DNA of 63,505 bases from DATILL01 sp035476575 (GCA_035476575.1 DATILL010000092.1:1-63505), one strand, 5' to 3'; positions 8,520 to 16,549 are shown, numbered from the stretch's first letter. Program-made: numbers and translations. Notes: generated from the sequence alone by a model not told the origin.

Positions 8520-9005
8520 CTGATGATCCGCAGGCTGCTGTCCGGGCTGAGCACGCCCTGGCACATCCTCCTCAAGGAGCTGTCCGCTTTCGGGGTCGTC
8601 GGGGCGGTGAACTTTGCCCTGCAGACCGGCCTGTTCAACGGCCTGCACTTCGGGCTGCGGATCGGCCCGATGACGTCGTACCTGCTCGCCGCAGCCGTCT
8701 CCACCACCTCGGCCTACTTCATGAACCGGCACTGGTCGTTCTCCCACCGGGCCCGCACCGGGCTGGCCCGCGAGTACAGCCTGTTCTTCGGGCTCAACGG
8801 GATCGCGGTGGTGATGGGCCTGTTCGTGCTCGGCATGACCCGGTACGGCTTCGGCCTGACCGACAAGCTCTCGCTCAACGTGGCGAACGTGGTCGGCATC
8901 GGGATCGGGACGATCTTCCGGTTCTGGTCCTACAAGCGCTGGGTCTTCGTCGCCCCCGAGGCGAGCGTCGACGAGGACGATCCCGAGCCCGCCCCGGTCC
9001 CGTGA
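8517..9005 (+). CDS. GtrA family membrane protein
   Basis: A small four-helix membrane protein of the GtrA/flippase-associated family, thought to help move lipid-linked sugars across the membrane. The 162 residues show four hydrophobic segments, including ELSAFGVVGAVNFALQTGLF, YLLAAAVSTTSAYFMNRHWSF and VVGIGIGTIFRFWSYKRWVF; the NRHWSF and RFWSYKRWVF signatures are characteristic. I placed the start at GTG 8517 from the upstream TATGCT box; longer in-frame starts (8445) would add a hydrophilic leader. The tail is acidic. Nearby ugd makes nucleotide sugars, but no glycosyltransferase is adjacent. Confidence 0.88.
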   Translation: MLMIRRLLSGLSTPWHILLKELSAFGVVGAVNFALQTGLFNGLHFGLRIGPMTSYLLAAAVSTTSAYFMNRHWSFSHRARTGLAREYSLFFGLNGIAVVMGLFVLGMTRYGFGLTDKLSLNVANVVGIGIGTIFRFWSYKRWVFVAPEASVDEDDPEPAPVP

Positions 9006-9022
9006 TGTACCATCATACATCA
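9003..9022. promoter_or_regulatory. palindromic operator of the toxin-antitoxin operon
   Basis: TGATGTA (9003-9009) and TACATCA (9016-9022) form a perfect 7-bp inverted repeat with a 6-bp spacer, ending at the antitoxin ATG. Ribbon-helix-helix antitoxins typically bind such palindromes to autorepress. TACCAT at 9008-9013 could be the -10 of a leaderless transcript, so binding would block the promoter. Confidence 0.6.
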
Positions 9023-9336
9023 TGAAGCGCACGCAGATCTACCTCACCGAAGACCAGGACCGCAGGCTCGGCCAGCGCGCGACGGTGACCCGCTGCACCA
9101 AGTCGCAGCTCATCCGGCAGGCGATCGACGCCTTCCTGGACCAGCCGGTCGACGAGGACGCCCGCCTCGCCGAGTTCAAGGCCGCCGTCGAGGCTGCGGC
9201 GGGTTCTGCGCCGTGGGCTGGCGAGGAGTACGAGAAGACGCGGGAGGCCAACCGCCGTGGCCAAGAGGAGCTGGAGCGGTACTGGCACGGCGACGAGCCC
9301 GACACAGGCACCGAGCTGGAGCTGAAGGCGCGGTGA
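9022..9336 (+). CDS. vapB: ribbon-helix-helix antitoxin (VapB-like)
   Basis: The 104 residues start MKRTQIYLTEDQDRRLGQRA followed by SQLIRQAIDAFL, the beta-strand/helix/helix pattern of CopG/RHH DNA-binding domains (residues 1-45). The rest is an acidic helical tail (EYEKTREANRRGQEELERYW) of the type that wraps around and inhibits a PIN toxin. It sits directly on a perfect inverted repeat and overlaps the toxin start by 4 bp (GTGA). It would neutralise the downstream nuclease and repress its own operon. Confidence 0.88.
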   Translation: MKRTQIYLTEDQDRRLGQRATVTRCTKSQLIRQAIDAFLDQPVDEDARLAEFKAAVEAAAGSAPWAGEEYEKTREANRRGQEELERYWHGDEPDTGTELELKAR

Positions 9337-9704
9337 GCGCGGTCCTCGACACAACCGTCCTGGTCGACGTGCTCCGGGTCCGCGGTCCCGCGGTTGACTA
9401 CCTGCTTGGCCTGCCGACCAGGCCGGTCTGCTCGGAGGTCAGCCGGGCCGAGATCGTCCGTGGCATGCGGGCCGACGAGAGGTCGGCCACCCGGCGGCTG
9501 CTGGCCAGCGTGAGCTGGCAGCCGGTCGACGAGCGGATCTCCGAGCAGGCCGGGCTGTGGGGCCGAGACTACCGGCACAGCTATCCGGGCCTGCAGACCA
9601 CCGACCTGCTCATCGCGGCGACCGCGGAGGTGCTCGGGCTGCCGCTGGCGACCAGCAACGTGCGGCACTACCCGATGTTCGCCGACCTCAAGCCGCCATA
9701 CTGA
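9333..9704 (+). CDS. vapC: PIN-domain ribonuclease toxin VapC
   Basis: The 123-residue PIN domain has acidic metal-binding positions visible: LDTTVLVD near the N-terminus, SRAEIVRG in the middle, TTDLLIAATAEVLG and ATSNVRHYPMF near the end. VapC toxins cleave RNA, often tRNA or 23S rRNA, in the cytosol when the antitoxin decays. The GTG start overlaps the antitoxin stop, fixing the start and coupling translation. Confidence 0.9.
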   Translation: MSAVLDTTVLVDVLRVRGPAVDYLLGLPTRPVCSEVSRAEIVRGMRADERSATRRLLASVSWQPVDERISEQAGLWGRDYRHSYPGLQTTDLLIAATAEVLGLPLATSNVRHYPMFADLKPPY

Positions 9705-9721
9705 GCTGACCCGCTCCGGCG

Positions 9722-9762
9722 CGTGGACAGAAAGCGCACTGCCAGCTCGCTTCCTGTCCACG
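9722..9762. terminator. hairpin between convergent vapC and purU
   Basis: CGTGGACAGAAAGCG (9722-9736) pairs with CGCTTCCTGTCCACG (9748-9762) with one mismatch across a 15-bp stem and an 11-base loop. It lies between the stops of convergent genes, consistent with a bidirectional terminator. Confidence 0.65.
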
Positions 9763-9813
9763 GGTGACGCCCGCCCGTCGGCGGCTCGGCCAGCAGACCC
9801 GGCTACGGGCAGG

Positions 9814-10668
9814 TCAGCGGAAGACGACGGTGCGGGCGCCGTTGACCAGGACCCGATGCTCGACGTGGGCCGTGACGGCCCGGGCCAGCACCTGACACTC
9901 GACGTCGCGGCCGACGGCGGCCAGCGCGGCCGTGGTGTGCGTATGGTCGACCCGGGCCACGTCCTGCTCGATGATCGGTCCCTCGTCCAGGTCGGCAGTC
10001 ACGTAGTGCGCGGTGGCGCCGATGATCTTGACGCCGCGGACGTGCGCCTGGTGGTACGGCCGGGCCCCCGCGAAGCTGGGCAGGAACGAGTGGTGGATGT
10101 TGATCATCCGGCCGGGCATCCGGTCGCACAGCTCCGGCGACAGCACCTGCATGTAGCGGGCCAGCACCACCAAGTCGATCCGCTCCGCCTCGACGAGCCC
10201 GCTGATCTCGGCCTCCTGCGCCGCCCGGTTCTCCGGCCCGACCGGCAGGTGATGGAAGGCGACGCCGTACGACGCGGCCAGGCCGGCGAAGTCCGGGTGG
10301 TTCGAGACGACCGCAGGCACGTCCACCGGCAGCGCGCCGATAGACCGCCGGTACAGCAGGTCGTTCAGGCAGTGGCCGTGCCTCGACACCAGGATCAGCA
10401 GCCGCATCCGGTCCGCCGGGTCGTGGATCTGCCAGGTCATCCGGAACGTCCGGGCCACCGGCTCGAACCCACCCCGCAGCACCGGCAGGTCCACCCCCGG
10501 CTCCTCGGCGGCGAAGTGCACCCGCATGAAGAACAGCCCGGTCTCGGCGTCGTAGAACTGCTGGCTGTCCAGGATGTTGCAGCCGCAGGTGAGCAGGTAG
10601 CTGGCCACGGCGTGCACCACACCGCGCCGGTCCGGGCAGGACAGCGTGAGCAGGTAGTCCGGACTCAT
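9814..10668 (-). CDS. purU: formyltetrahydrofolate deformylase, PurU
   Basis: Hydrolyses 10-formyl-THF to THF and formate, balancing one-carbon pools. The roughly 284-residue protein has an N-terminal ACT domain (LLTLSCPDRRGVVHAVASYL) and a C-terminal formyltransferase-like domain with MINIHHSFLPSF (catalytic His region) and GATAHYVTADLDEGPIIEQD. The ATG at 10668 follows a G-run and is preferred to the GTG at 10677. It ends beside the convergent toxin operon; moeA lies 12 bases upstream on the same strand, suggesting co-transcription. Confidence 0.95.
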   Translation of the reverse strand: MSPDYLLTLSCPDRRGVVHAVASYLLTCGCNILDSQQFYDAETGLFFMRVHFAAEEPGVDLPVLRGGFEPVARTFRMTWQIHDPADRMRLLILVSRHGHCLNDLLYRRSIGALPVDVPAVVSNHPDFAGLAASYGVAFHHLPVGPENRAAQEAEISGLVEAERIDLVVLARYMQVLSPELCDRMPGRMINIHHSFLPSFAGARPYHQAHVRGVKIIGATAHYVTADLDEGPIIEQDVARVDHTHTTAALAAVGRDVECQVLARAVTAHVEHRVLVNGARTVVFR

Positions 10669-10680
10669 CCCCCGCACCCT

Positions 10681-11835
10681 TCAGCCACGTGCCGGCAGCA
10701 GCAGCAACGACACCGGCCCGCCGGCCCAGTGGGGCGGTACGACGGCGAGCGCGTCGGCCAACGCGGCGCCCCACAGCGAGCCCGGCCCGTCCCGCCCGGT
10801 CGGGTGCGTCGCGTCGCCGGCCCACCGGACCGGCACCAGCCGGGTGTCGACCGGCGAGACCGGCACCGCACCGGCCAGCGGGGCACACGGCAGCTCCGGC
10901 AGTGGCCGCCCGGTCAGCCCGGCCAGCAGCGGCCCGACCAGCGTGTGCACGGCGACCAGCGCGGCCAGCGGGTTGCCCGGGACCCCGACGACGTACCGCC
11001 CGTCCGGCAGCACCGCCAGCGCCTGCGGATGACCCGGCCGGCAGGTCACGCCGTCCACGACCAGCCGGCCGCCCAGTGCGGCCAGCACCGCGTGCAGCCG
11101 GTCGGCCGGGCCGGCCGCGGTCGCGCCGCAGACCAGCACGACCTCGGCCTCGGTGGCGTCCAGCGCGGCGGCCAGCTCGGCCTCGGGCTGGTCCGGCACC
11201 GGCAGCCGGAACGCCAGCTCCGCGCCGAAGCCAGCCACCAGGCCCGGCAACAGCGGCCCGATCGCGTCCCGTACCTGGCCCCGGCCCGGCCGGCCCCGAT
11301 GCACCAGCTCGTCCCCGGTGAGCAGCGCGACCACCCGCGGCCGCTGCCGGACGGCGAGCTGGTCGTGCCCGGCGCTGGCCGCCAGGCCGAGCACGATCGG
11401 GGTGATCGCGGCCCCGGCGGGCAGCAGCTCGGCGCCGGCCGGCACGTCCTCGCCCAGCCGGCGGATGTGCCGGCCCGGCTCCGCCCGACCCGTCACCAGG
11501 TCCCCGTCCCGTTCGGCCTGCTCGGCGGGCAGCACGGACCCGGTCCGCCGGGGCACCGGCGCGCCCGTCGCCACCTCGGCGGCCTCGCCAGGCCCGAGCT
11601 GGCCCGGGTCGCCGTGTCCGGCCAGCACCCGCCGGACGACCCGCCACGGCCCGCCACCGGCCACGGCGTACCCGTCCATCGCGGCGGTGTCGAACCCCGG
11701 CACCGGTACGGCGGCGACCAGCGGCGCGGCCAGCGTCCCGCCCAGGGCCTCGGCCAGCGGGACGGTGTCCGGCGGCAGCGGGGTGGCCGCGGCGTGGGCG
11801 AGCACCCGCGCGTCCGACCAGCCGGACCTGCTCAC
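10681..11835 (-). CDS. moeA: molybdopterin molybdenumtransferase, MoeA family
   Basis: Inserts molybdenum into adenylated molybdopterin. The 384 residues carry the family motifs FDTAAMDGYAV, GEDVPAGAELLPAG and VVALLTGDELV, and the VVGVPGNPLAALVAV signature near residue 310. It is slightly shorter than typical MoeA (about 400). The GTG start overlaps the stop of the DUF6457 gene (GTGA), indicating coupling. The usual GGxS motif appears as VCGATAAG, a mild divergence. Confidence 0.9.
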   Translation of the reverse strand: MSRSGWSDARVLAHAAATPLPPDTVPLAEALGGTLAAPLVAAVPVPGFDTAAMDGYAVAGGGPWRVVRRVLAGHGDPGQLGPGEAAEVATGAPVPRRTGSVLPAEQAERDGDLVTGRAEPGRHIRRLGEDVPAGAELLPAGAAITPIVLGLAASAGHDQLAVRQRPRVVALLTGDELVHRGRPGRGQVRDAIGPLLPGLVAGFGAELAFRLPVPDQPEAELAAALDATEAEVVLVCGATAAGPADRLHAVLAALGGRLVVDGVTCRPGHPQALAVLPDGRYVVGVPGNPLAALVAVHTLVGPLLAGLTGRPLPELPCAPLAGAVPVSPVDTRLVPVRWAGDATHPTGRDGPGSLWGAALADALAVVPPHWAGGPVSLLLLPARG

Positions 11836-12092
11836 TCGGCCGGGGCCCGGCGCGCGATCAGCCCGCGGACCTGCTCGGCCAGCTCGGTGGTCGCGGTGGC
11901 CGGGTCGGCGGCCCGGCCGGCGGCCAGGCCAAGCAGGTAGGTGGTGACCGGGGCGGCCGGGCGCTCGATCGCATGCGCGGCGTCGCGGGCCAGATCGAGC
12001 AGCAGCCGGACGTGCCGCTGCGGCTCGATGTCGGCCAGGCCCAGCACGGCGCTGACCTCGGCCACCCAGCTTTCGAGCGGGTCCACATCCAC
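11832..12092 (-). CDS. DUF6457 domain protein
   Basis: A small protein (86 residues) of mostly helical, Ala/Leu-rich sequence beginning MDVDPLESWVAEVSAVLGL and containing TTYLLGLAAGRAADPATA, the pattern of the actinobacterial DUF6457 family. It is usually found beside molybdenum-cofactor genes. Function is unknown; coupling to moeA suggests a role in cofactor assembly. No catalytic motif is visible. Confidence 0.75.
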   Translation of the reverse strand: MDVDPLESWVAEVSAVLGLADIEPQRHVRLLLDLARDAAHAIERPAAPVTTYLLGLAAGRAADPATATTELAEQVRGLIARRAPAE

Positions 12093-12168
12093 CTCCGGGG
12101 CGGGTACGGCGTCTGCGGGTGCCGAGCCGCGACCGGGCTCAGCCAGACCTCATCGCTGGATCTCGGCC

Positions 12169-12669
12169 TCAGCCCTGGCCGCGGCTGTGCCCGTCGATCA
12201 GCCGGTTGATGACCTGCTGCACGTCGTCGGAGTGCGGGATGTTGCGCAGCACCGTCTGCCCGGTCTCCCCGGCGGACTCCACCTGCAACGTGCCGGCTCC
12301 GATGATCCGGTCGAACAGGGACTGCTCGAACGCCACGTCGTTGATCCGGTTCAGCGGGATGTCCCGACCGGTGTGCGTGAGCACGCCGGTCCGGATCAGG
12401 ACCCGGTTCGTGGTGACCACGTAGTGGGTGGTCTTCCACCGCAACAGCGGCGCCAGCACGAACCAGGCCAGCACGATCAGCACGATCACGCCGATGGCCA
12501 GCCGGAGCCACCCCTGGACGCTGCTGTCCGGCACGACCGCGACCAGGAACGAGCCGAGCGCGACGGTCGCCAGGAAGGCGAACACCGGAATCACCAGGGT
12601 GAGCCAGTGCGGGTGGAGGTGCCTCACGACCTGTTCGTCATCGGCAAGCAGGTGGTCCGGGTACGGCAC
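12169..12669 (-). CDS. bacterial PH-domain membrane protein
   Basis: The 166 residues have two adjacent hydrophobic segments (about 24-44 and 57-78) followed by a YdbS/bPH2-like domain: THYVVTTNRVLIRTGVLTHTG, DIPLNRINDVAFEQSLFDRI and GAGTLQVESAGE. Such proteins are membrane-associated with unclear function. I prefer the GTG at 12669 because GGAGAGG lies just upstream; a GTG at 12684 precedes that site. Confidence 0.88.
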   Translation of the reverse strand: MPYPDHLLADDEQVVRHLHPHWLTLVIPVFAFLATVALGSFLVAVVPDSSVQGWLRLAIGVIVLIVLAWFVLAPLLRWKTTHYVVTTNRVLIRTGVLTHTGRDIPLNRINDVAFEQSLFDRIIGAGTLQVESAGETGQTVLRNIPHSDDVQQVINRLIDGHSRGQG

Positions 12670-12696
12670 GGCCCTCTCCTTCACGGCGCCTGCACG

Positions 12697-12728
12697 GTGG
12701 CGTTCACGGAACAGTGGCGTTCACGGAA
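12697..12728. promoter_or_regulatory. 17-bp-period direct repeat upstream of the GntR regulator
   Basis: GTGGCGTTCACGGAA occurs at 12697-12711 and again at 12714-12728. The pair lies between the divergent PH-domain and GntR genes. Spacing by about one and a half helical turns suggests a two-site operator, but the ligand is unknown. A further ACCA/TGGT dyad lies near 12760. Confidence 0.45.
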
Positions 12729-12809
12729 AAAGGTACCGCTGCCGCGTCATCGGTTCGGACCAACCTGGTTTGTTACCGGTCAACGACGACGATGGAGCCG
12801 GGAGCCGGT

Positions 12810-13523
12810 GTGAGCAGTTACCCGAAGCGTGGGCTGCACGGGCGTGTCGTGCAGGTGGTCGGCCAGCGGATCGCGCAGGGCGTGCTCGCCCCCGACGACG
12901 CGATCGACGTCGAGGCGCTGGGCTGCGAGTTCGGGGTCAGCCGGACGGTGGTTCGGGAGTCGCTGAAGGTGCTGGCCGCCAAGGGGCTGGTCGACGCCCG
13001 GCCCAAACGGGGCACCTTCGTCCGGCCCCGGTCGGACTGGAGCCTGCTCGACCCGGACCTGTTGCGCTGGCGGTTCGCCGGCCCGCCCGACGCGCGGTTC
13101 CTCCATGACCTCGCCGAGCTGCGCCAGATCATCGAGCCGGCGGCGGCCCGGCTGGCGGCCGGCCGGCGTACCCCGGAGCAGCTTGCCACGCTGGAACGCG
13201 CGGTCGCCGCGATGGAGCGGGCCGCCGCGGCCACCCCGGCGGCGCGGGAGGCGACCACGGCGGTCATCAGCTTCCACGGGACCCTGCTGCGGGCCGCCGG
13301 CAACGAGCTGCTGGAGCGGATGGAGGCCGTCATCGAGGCGGGGCTGCGCGGCGCCCACCACCAGCTGCACGAGTCCGACCACTGGGCGGCCACCACACGG
13401 GCCCACCGGGCCGTGCTGGCCGGCATCCGGGCCGGTGACCCGGACGCCGCGGACCAGGCCATGGCCGCGCTGCTCCGCCAGGTGGCCGCCGACACCGCGG
13501 CCGCCCTGGCCCGGGCCAGCTAG
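12810..13523 (+). CDS. GntR/FadR family transcription regulator
   Basis: A winged-helix DNA-binding domain at about residues 8-70 (GLHGRVVQVVGQRIAQGVL, GVSRTVVRESLKVLAAKGL, RPKRGTFV) is followed by an FCD-type all-helical effector domain (ELRQIIEPAAARLAAGR, FHGTLLRAAGNELLERM, AHRAVLAGIRAGDPDAAD). FCD regulators usually respond to small organic acids; histidines typical of the metal site are partly visible. The GTG at 12810 has GGGAG five bases upstream; an ATG at 12792 is the alternative. Target genes are unknown. Confidence 0.9.
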   Translation: MSSYPKRGLHGRVVQVVGQRIAQGVLAPDDAIDVEALGCEFGVSRTVVRESLKVLAAKGLVDARPKRGTFVRPRSDWSLLDPDLLRWRFAGPPDARFLHDLAELRQIIEPAAARLAAGRRTPEQLATLERAVAAMERAAAATPAAREATTAVISFHGTLLRAAGNELLERMEAVIEAGLRGAHHQLHESDHWAATTRAHRAVLAGIRAGDPDAADQAMAALLRQVAADTAAALARAS

Positions 13524-13566
13524 CGCCCGGCGACCCGGTACCCGGCGACCCGGCGGGCGTCAGCCA

Positions 13567-14400
13567 TCAGCGCAGGTGCACGATGTCGCCGGCCGCGACG
13601 GCGTGCAGCTCGCCCGCCTCGGTGTGCAGCTCCAGCCGGCCGTCGAGGTCGACCCTGGTGGCGATCCCGGCCAGCGTCCTCCCGTCAGGCAGCAGCGCGG
13701 TCACCGGCCGGCCGATGGTGTCGCAGACCTCGACGTACGCCGCGAGCAGGCCAGACCGCTCCGGGTCGCCACCGACCGCGCGCCAGCCCCTGTAGTCGGC
13801 GTCAATCTGGCGCAGCACGGCGCGCAGCAGCGGGGCGCGGTCGGTGCAGGCGGCGTTCTCCAGGGCAAGCGAGGTTGCGTCGGCCCGGGGCAGCTCGGTC
13901 CGCCGGGTCGAGACGTTCAGCCCGACCCCGAGCACGACGGCACCGGCGGCGGCCTGGGCCAGGATGCCGGCCGCTTTGTGCCGGTCCGGGCCGAGCAGCA
14001 GGTCGTTCGGCCACTTCAGGACGGCGTCGGCCGCGCCCAGCCGGCAGACCGCCCGGTGCAGCGACAGCCCGACCAGCAGCGAGAGCCAGCCCCACCGCGG
14101 CACCGGCACTGCGGCCGGCGGGTCTCCCGGCCGCAGCAGCATAGAGAACGTCAGCCCGGCCCGCGGCGGCGAGACCCACTGCCGCCCCAGCCGACCGTGC
14201 CCGGCGTACTGCGCCTCGGCGACCAGCACGGTGCCCTCGGGTGCCCCGGCCGTGGCCGCGACGAGCAGGTCGGCGTTGGTCGAGCCGGCCTCATCGACCA
14301 CCTCGAGCCGGGTCCACAGGGCGCCCGGCCGGACCACCGCCGCAGCGAGAGCGGCGGGAACCAGCGGCGGACGTTCAAGGTCTGACCAGGAGCTTCCCAC
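13567..14400 (-). CDS. birA: biotin--[acetyl-CoA-carboxylase] ligase, BirA
   Basis: Activates biotin to biotinyl-AMP and attaches it to the carrier lysine of the carboxylase alpha subunit. It has the biotin-ligase core (EAGSTNADLL, AEAQYAGHGRLGRQWVSPP, LKWPNDLLL, GVGLNV) and a short C-terminal domain. There is no N-terminal helix-turn-helix, so it is a monofunctional, non-repressor ligase. I moved the start to GTG 14400, where TAGCCT (14408-14413) lies 7 bases upstream; the longer GTG at 14445 would lie inside a palindromic repeat. It is divergent from accD, whose partner AccA it should biotinylate. Confidence 0.93.
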   Translation of the reverse strand: MGSSWSDLERPPLVPAALAAAVVRPGALWTRLEVVDEAGSTNADLLVAATAGAPEGTVLVAEAQYAGHGRLGRQWVSPPRAGLTFSMLLRPGDPPAAVPVPRWGWLSLLVGLSLHRAVCRLGAADAVLKWPNDLLLGPDRHKAAGILAQAAAGAVVLGVGLNVSTRRTELPRADATSLALENAACTDRAPLLRAVLRQIDADYRGWRAVGGDPERSGLLAAYVEVCDTIGRPVTALLPDGRTLAGIATRVDLDGRLELHTEAGELHAVAAGDIVHLR

Positions 14401-14433
14401 AGACCGCAGGCTAGCGGGTCGGGCCGCCGTACC

Positions 14434-14519
14434 CCGTGTGGTCACCTCTCAGCGTTGAGGTGACCTGTCGTTGCCCGGAGACCCCGTGTGGTCACCTCTC
14501 GGCGTTGAGGTCACCACAC
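14434..14519. repeat. two palindromic repeats at 50-bp period (birA/accD intergenic)
   Basis: A 26-bp palindromic core, GGTCACCTC, then an 8-base loop TCAGCGTT or TCGGCGTT, then GAGGTGACC or near-identical, occurs at 14440-14465 and again from 14490. The period is exactly 50 bp and the linker is also partly conserved. The same core in reverse orientation forms the array at 41359-41484. It sits between divergent birA and accD. Confidence 0.85.
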
Positions 14520-14586
14520 TCAGGGCGAGCCCGGCCGGCGTCTTCGCATGGCCAGCGCCTGCGACCGGAACTCGACCGGGCCCGGA

Positions 14587-14601
14587 TACCCTCACTAGGT
14601 G
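14587..14601 (+). promoter_or_regulatory. leaderless promoter of accD
   Basis: TACCCT at 14587-14592 is followed by six bases and the GTG start at 14599. There is no ribosome-binding site, consistent with a leaderless mRNA. Confidence 0.5.
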
Positions 14602-16206
14602 ACCAGCGCACCCGCCAAGCCCACCGCCGACGCCACCACGACGGACGTCCACTCCACCGCGGGCAAGCTCGTCGACCTTGAGCACCGGCTCGACGAGGCG
14701 ATCCACGCCGGCTCCGCCCGGGCCGTCGACAAGCAGCACGACAAAGGCAAGAAGACCGCCCGGGAGCGGATCGCGATGCTCCTCGACGAGGGCTCCTTCG
14801 TCGAGCTGGACGAGCTGGCCCGGCACCGCAGCACGGCGTTCGACATGCCGGACAAGCGCCCGTACGGCGACGGCGTCGTCTCCGGCTATGGCATGGTGGA
14901 CGGGCGCCAGGTGTGCGTGTTCGCCCAGGACGTGACGGTGTTCGGCGGCGCGCTCGGCGAGGTCTACGGCGAGAAGATCGTCAAGGTGATGGACCTGGCG
15001 CTGAGGACAGGCAGCCCGGTCGTCGGCATCAACGAGGGCGGCGGCGCCAGGATCCAGGAGGGCGTGGTCTCCCTCGGCCTGTACGGCGAGATCTTCCGGC
15101 GCAACGTGCACGCCTCGGGCGTCGTACCGCAGATCTCGCTGATCATGGGCACCTGCGCCGGCGGGCATGTCTACTCCCCCGCGCTGACCGACTTCACCGT
15201 GATGGTCGACCAGACCTCGCACATGTTCATCACCGGCCCGGACGTGATCAAGACCGTGACCGGCGAGGACGTGGGGTTCGAGGACCTCGGCGGCGCCCGG
15301 ACCCACAACACCAGGTCCGGCAACGCGCACTACCTGGGCACCGACGAGGACGACGCGGTCGAGTACGTCAAGGCGCTGCTGTCCTACCTGCCGAGCAACA
15401 ACCTGGACGAGCCGCCGGCCTACGACGCAGCCGTCGACCTGGACCGCACCGACGCGGACCGGGCGTTGGACACCATCATCCCCGACGCGCCGAACCAGCC
15501 GTACGACATGCACCGGGTGGTCGAGGCGGTCCTGGACGCCGGTGAGTTCCTCGAGGTACAGCCGATGTTCGCGCCGAACATCGTGGTCGGCTTCGGCCGG
15601 GTCGAGGGCCGCTCGGTCGGTGTGGTGGCCAACCAGCCGATGCGGTACGCCGGCACGCTCGACATCAACGCCTCGGAGAAGGCGGCCCGGTTCGTCCGTA
15701 CCTGCGACGCCTTCAACGTGCCGGTGCTGACCTTCGTCGACGTCCCCGGCTTCCTGCCCGGGACGCAGCAGGAGTGGGACGGCATCATCCGGCGCGGCGC
15801 CAAGCTGATCTACGCCTACGCTGAGGCCACTGTGCCGAAGGTCACCGTGATCACCCGCAAGGCGTACGGCGGCGCGTACGACGTGATGGGGTCCAAGCAC
15901 CTGGGCGCCGACATCAACCTGGCCTGGCCGACCGCCCAGATCGCGGTCATGGGCGCGCAGGGCGCGGTGAACATCCTCTACCGCAAGGAGCTGCGGGCCG
16001 CCGACACGCCGGAGGAGCTGCGCGCCGCCCTGGTCACCCAGTACGAGGACGCCCTGGCCAACCCCTACATCGCGGCCGAGCGCGGGTACGTCGACTCGGT
16101 GATCACGCCGTCGCAGACCCGGGTCTCGGTGATCCGGGCACTGCGGGTGCTGCGCACCAAGCGGGAGACCCTGCCGCCCAAGAAGCACGGGAACATCCCG
16201 CTATGA
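14599..16206 (+). CDS. accD: acyl-CoA carboxylase carboxyltransferase (beta) subunit
   Basis: Transfers carboxyl from biotin to propionyl-CoA or acetyl-CoA, making methylmalonyl- or malonyl-CoA. The 535 residues match actinobacterial AccD5/PccB proteins. Two crotonase-fold halves are visible: GGGARIQEGVVSLGLYGEI and GTCAGGHVYSPALTDF (first), FVDVPGFLPGTQQEW and RKAYGGAYDVMGSKHLGAD (second). The aspartate in FLPGTQQEWDGIIRRGAK lies where substrate preference is set, favouring propionyl-CoA by analogy. Downstream accE, maf and accA complete the locus. Confidence 0.95.
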   Translation: MTSAPAKPTADATTTDVHSTAGKLVDLEHRLDEAIHAGSARAVDKQHDKGKKTARERIAMLLDEGSFVELDELARHRSTAFDMPDKRPYGDGVVSGYGMVDGRQVCVFAQDVTVFGGALGEVYGEKIVKVMDLALRTGSPVVGINEGGGARIQEGVVSLGLYGEIFRRNVHASGVVPQISLIMGTCAGGHVYSPALTDFTVMVDQTSHMFITGPDVIKTVTGEDVGFEDLGGARTHNTRSGNAHYLGTDEDDAVEYVKALLSYLPSNNLDEPPAYDAAVDLDRTDADRALDTIIPDAPNQPYDMHRVVEAVLDAGEFLEVQPMFAPNIVVGFGRVEGRSVGVVANQPMRYAGTLDINASEKAARFVRTCDAFNVPVLTFVDVPGFLPGTQQEWDGIIRRGAKLIYAYAEATVPKVTVITRKAYGGAYDVMGSKHLGADINLAWPTAQIAVMGAQGAVNILYRKELRAADTPEELRAALVTQYEDALANPYIAAERGYVDSVITPSQTRVSVIRALRVLRTKRETLPPKKHGNIPL

Positions 16207-16243
16207 ACCCTCGCCCTCACCCCCGCGATCGCCCCCACCTCCG

Positions 16244-16307
16244 CGACGATCATCGAGTTGTTGTCGTTGGTGGAGATCAACTAGGCACAACAAGTCGATG
16301 ATCGTCG
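16244..16307. repeat. 64-bp palindrome family, copy 1
   Basis: Ends CGACGATCATCGA and TCGATGATCGTCG are perfect inverted repeats; the interior arms pair GTTGTTGT with ACAACAAG. The centre contains GGAGATCAACTAG. It lies between accD and accE on the same strand. Copies 2-4 are at 19182, 21629 and 27058. Confidence 0.9.
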
Positions 16308-16324
16308 GGGAAGGGCAGGAGCCC

Positions 16325-16522
16325 ATGGAGCAGACGGTCCAGGGTGACGCCACGGCCGAGGAGCTGGCCGCGTTGGTCGCCGTGCTGACCGCCCAGGCAG
16401 CGACGGCCACCGTACCGCCGGAGCGGCCCGCCGCACCCGGTTGGGCCGACCGGTCGGCGCTGCTGCGACTTCCGGCGCGGGCCCGGCCGGGTGCCTGGCG
16501 GGCGTCGGGGCTGCCCCGCTGA
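16325..16522 (+). CDS. accE: acyl-CoA carboxylase epsilon subunit
   Basis: A 65-residue small subunit that stabilises the alpha-beta carboxylase complex in actinobacteria. It shows the helical TAEELAALVAVLTAQAAT segment, an alanine/proline linker, then a basic C-terminus ending RASGLPR, matching the family's WR-rich tail. The ATG at 16325 follows CAGGAGCCC. It is downstream of accD and separated from it by the first palindromic element, which could influence the ratio of the two products. Confidence 0.85.
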   Translation: MEQTVQGDATAEELAALVAVLTAQAATATVPPERPAAPGWADRSALLRLPARARPGAWRASGLPR

Positions 16523-16532
16523 GCAGGCACGA

Positions 16533-16549
16533 TAGCCTTCCCGGCCGTG
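16533..16549 (+). promoter_or_regulatory. leaderless promoter of maf
   Basis: TAGCCT at 16533-16538 lies 8 bases before the GTG at 16547. No Shine-Dalgarno is present. Confidence 0.4.

Noticed and set aside
9856..11940. 694-residue plus-strand open frame over purU and moeA
   Set aside because: A shadow of two well-supported minus-strand genes; low-complexity His/Pro/Gly/Arg sequence.
14449..16188. 579-residue minus-strand open frame opposite accD
   Set aside because: The accD coding signal on the plus strand is unambiguous; the opposite frame is a GC-driven shadow.
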